This document shows, piece after piece, positions 5,899 through 6,426 of a DNA stretch of 6,426 bases. Origin of the DNA: Elusimicrobia bacterium RIFOXYB2_FULL_48_7 (GTDB taxonomy: Bacteria; Elusimicrobiota; Endomicrobiia; CG1-02-37-114; XYA2-FULL-39-19); the NCBI GenBank assembly GCA_001800495.1, contig MGVM01000135.1, positions 1 to 6,426 on the forward strand, in the 5' to 3' direction. Under the pieces are notes generated by a model. It searched no databases. It was not told where the DNA came from and saw only the letters and a list, made by a program, of their open reading frames with translations. Each line of letters starts with the position of its first letter. Position 1 is the first letter of the stretch. A program made the translations under genes and the position numbers.

Positions 5899-5907
5899 CA
5901 CAAAAAA

Positions 5908-5989
5908 TGCCGGGGGCGGGACTTGAACCCGCATGCCGTAAAGCATACGCCCCTTAAACGTACGTGTCTGCCAATTCCACCACCCCGGC
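5908..5989 (-). tRNA. tRNA-Leu with anticodon AAG (A34; normally GAG at this locus)
   Basis: The 82-base class II tRNA on the minus strand has acceptor GCCGGGG (5989-5983) pairing with CCCCGGC (5915-5909) and discriminator A at 5908. The D-stem is GTG/CAC with GAATTGGCAGA as its loop. The anticodon stem TACGT (5962-5958) pairs with GCGTA (5950-5946), closed by a U-G pair. The seven-base loop TTAAGGG places AAG at 5955-5953. The variable arm (TGC/GCA stem) and the T-arm GCGGG-TTCAAGT-CCCGC follow. Aligning base by base with the tRNA-Leu(UAA) at 5156 gives the same anticodon position. AAG reads CUU, and CUC/CUA as well if A34 is deaminated to inosine. CCA is not encoded; a TTTTTTG run follows. 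It lies 20 bases after secG, the slot that holds tRNA-Leu(GAG) in E. coli (leuU). Confidence 0.9.
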
Positions 5990-5993
5990 ATCA

Positions 5994-6008
5994 TTCAAAG
6001 GGTTTGAA
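5994..6008 (-). other. Short inverted repeat between secG and tRNA-Leu(AAG)
   Basis: TTCAAA and TTTGAA flank a three-base centre (CCC on the minus strand), filling most of the 20-base gap between the secG stop and the tRNA 5' end. It may form a small hairpin marking the cut between mRNA and tRNA, but six A/T-rich pairs are weak support. Confidence 0.4.
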
Positions 6009-6009
6009 G

Positions 6010-6336
6010 TTATTTTGCTGGCGTTGGAGCCGCAGGTGTCGCCGGCGCCGCGGGCGCAGCCATGGGCTGCTGCTGTATAAGGCCGGTCACAGTCTGGACT
6101 TTATCCCTGTAGCCGAAATACGTAAGCCCGATGGTTGACAGGAAGAAAACAGAAGCGATGATTATTGTCGCCTTGCGGAGAAACTCAGAACCGGAAGGGG
6201 TACTGAATAACTGATCCCCGCCGCCTCCGCCTCCCAGGATTCCGCCAATCCCGCCCGCCTTGCCTGTCTGCATAAGAATAACAAGTATCAGGAACAGCGC
6301 CGCGATAATATTTACTACAAGCAATAATGTTGACAT
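6010..6336 (-). CDS. secG: Preprotein translocase subunit SecG
   Basis: SecG is the small non-essential subunit of the SecYEG protein-conducting channel in the inner membrane, which assists SecA-driven export. The 108-residue product shows the family layout. A first membrane helix (about 3-21) runs into the conserved LMQTGKAGGIGG motif (21-32). A glycine-rich cytoplasmic loop (GILGGGGGGDQLF, 32-44) and TPSGSEFLRKAT (46-57) follow, then a second membrane helix (about 57-76). The tail (91-108) is low complexity, rich in Ala, Pro and Thr, as in many SecG proteins. The start is supported by AAGGA (6347-6343) six bases before the ATG. It lies 21 bases after the end of tpiA and 20 before tRNA-Leu, so all three are probably co-transcribed from a promoter outside the window. 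Confidence 0.95.
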   Translation of the reverse strand: MSTLLLVVNIIAALFLILVILMQTGKAGGIGGILGGGGGGDQLFSTPSGSEFLRKATIIIASVFFLSTIGLTYFGYRDKVQTVTGLIQQQPMAAPAAPATPAAPTPAK

Positions 6337-6357
6337 AAAAGGTCCTTTTTAACTTCT

Positions 6358-6426
6358 CTATTTTTCAGGCAATGTAGCAATACCCGGAAGTATTTTTCCT
6401 TCCAACAGCTCCAGGCTCGCTCCGCC
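6358..6426 (-). CDS. tpiA: Triosephosphate isomerase, C-terminal end (cut by window edge)
   Basis: The last 22 codons and a TAG stop (6360-6358) of a gene enter from the right edge. The peptide begins GGASLELLEGKILPGI. GGASL is the conserved phosphate-binding strand (usually VGGASL) near the C-terminus of triosephosphate isomerase, the cytoplasmic enzyme that interconverts dihydroxyacetone phosphate and glyceraldehyde 3-phosphate. The short distance to secG (21 bases) matches the common tpiA-secG order and strengthens a call that would be weak on 22 residues alone. The rest of the gene lies outside the window. Confidence 0.85.
   Translation of the reverse strand, partial: GGASLELLEGKILPGIATLPEK

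Overview
The window is a housekeeping stretch from a bacterial chromosome of moderate GC. It holds glycolytic enzymes, a cell-surface polysaccharide gene, a divisome subunit, an rRNA methyltransferase, a Sec subunit, a prepilin peptidase and two leucine tRNA genes. An O-antigen-ligase-type membrane protein and a prepilin peptidase suggest a Gram-negative-type envelope. The style (TPR-tailed ligase, pgm-ligase-eno-ftsB order, tRNAs without encoded CCA) resembles uncultured lineages such as Elusimicrobiota or Omnitrophota, but that placement is a weak inference.

Layout. Bases 1-3837 (+) look like one tightly packed operon: the 3' part of a phosphoglucomutase/phosphomannomutase, an O-antigen ligase/polymerase-like protein with a TPR tail, enolase, and an FtsB/DivIC-like divisome protein. 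Neighbours overlap by 1 and 4 bases at two junctions, and the operon ends in a clear intrinsic terminator. Bases 3864-5084 (-) encode an RlmI-type rRNA methyltransferase that converges on that terminator. Bases 5085-5155 hold two back-to-back promoters with overlapping -35 boxes, one for the methyltransferase (apparently leaderless) and one for tRNA-Leu(UAA) at 5156-5241 (+). A 44-base sequence then occurs twice in direct orientation (5253-5352), and its first copy can pair with the 3' end of the tRNA. A small A24-family prepilin peptidase follows at 5367-5873 (+).

Bases 5875-6426 (-) are the end of a tpiA-secG-tRNA-Leu transcription unit, closed by a hairpin with a T-rich tail on the minus strand. 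The same order, secG then tRNA-Leu, is known from Escherichia coli (secG-leuU) and other bacteria, where the tRNA has anticodon GAG. Here the anticodon reads AAG, which is unusual for bacteria.

No new defence or mobile system is visible. The points most worth checking are the A34 leucine tRNA, the 44-base repeat pair with its tRNA-pairing hairpin, and the shared divergent promoter.
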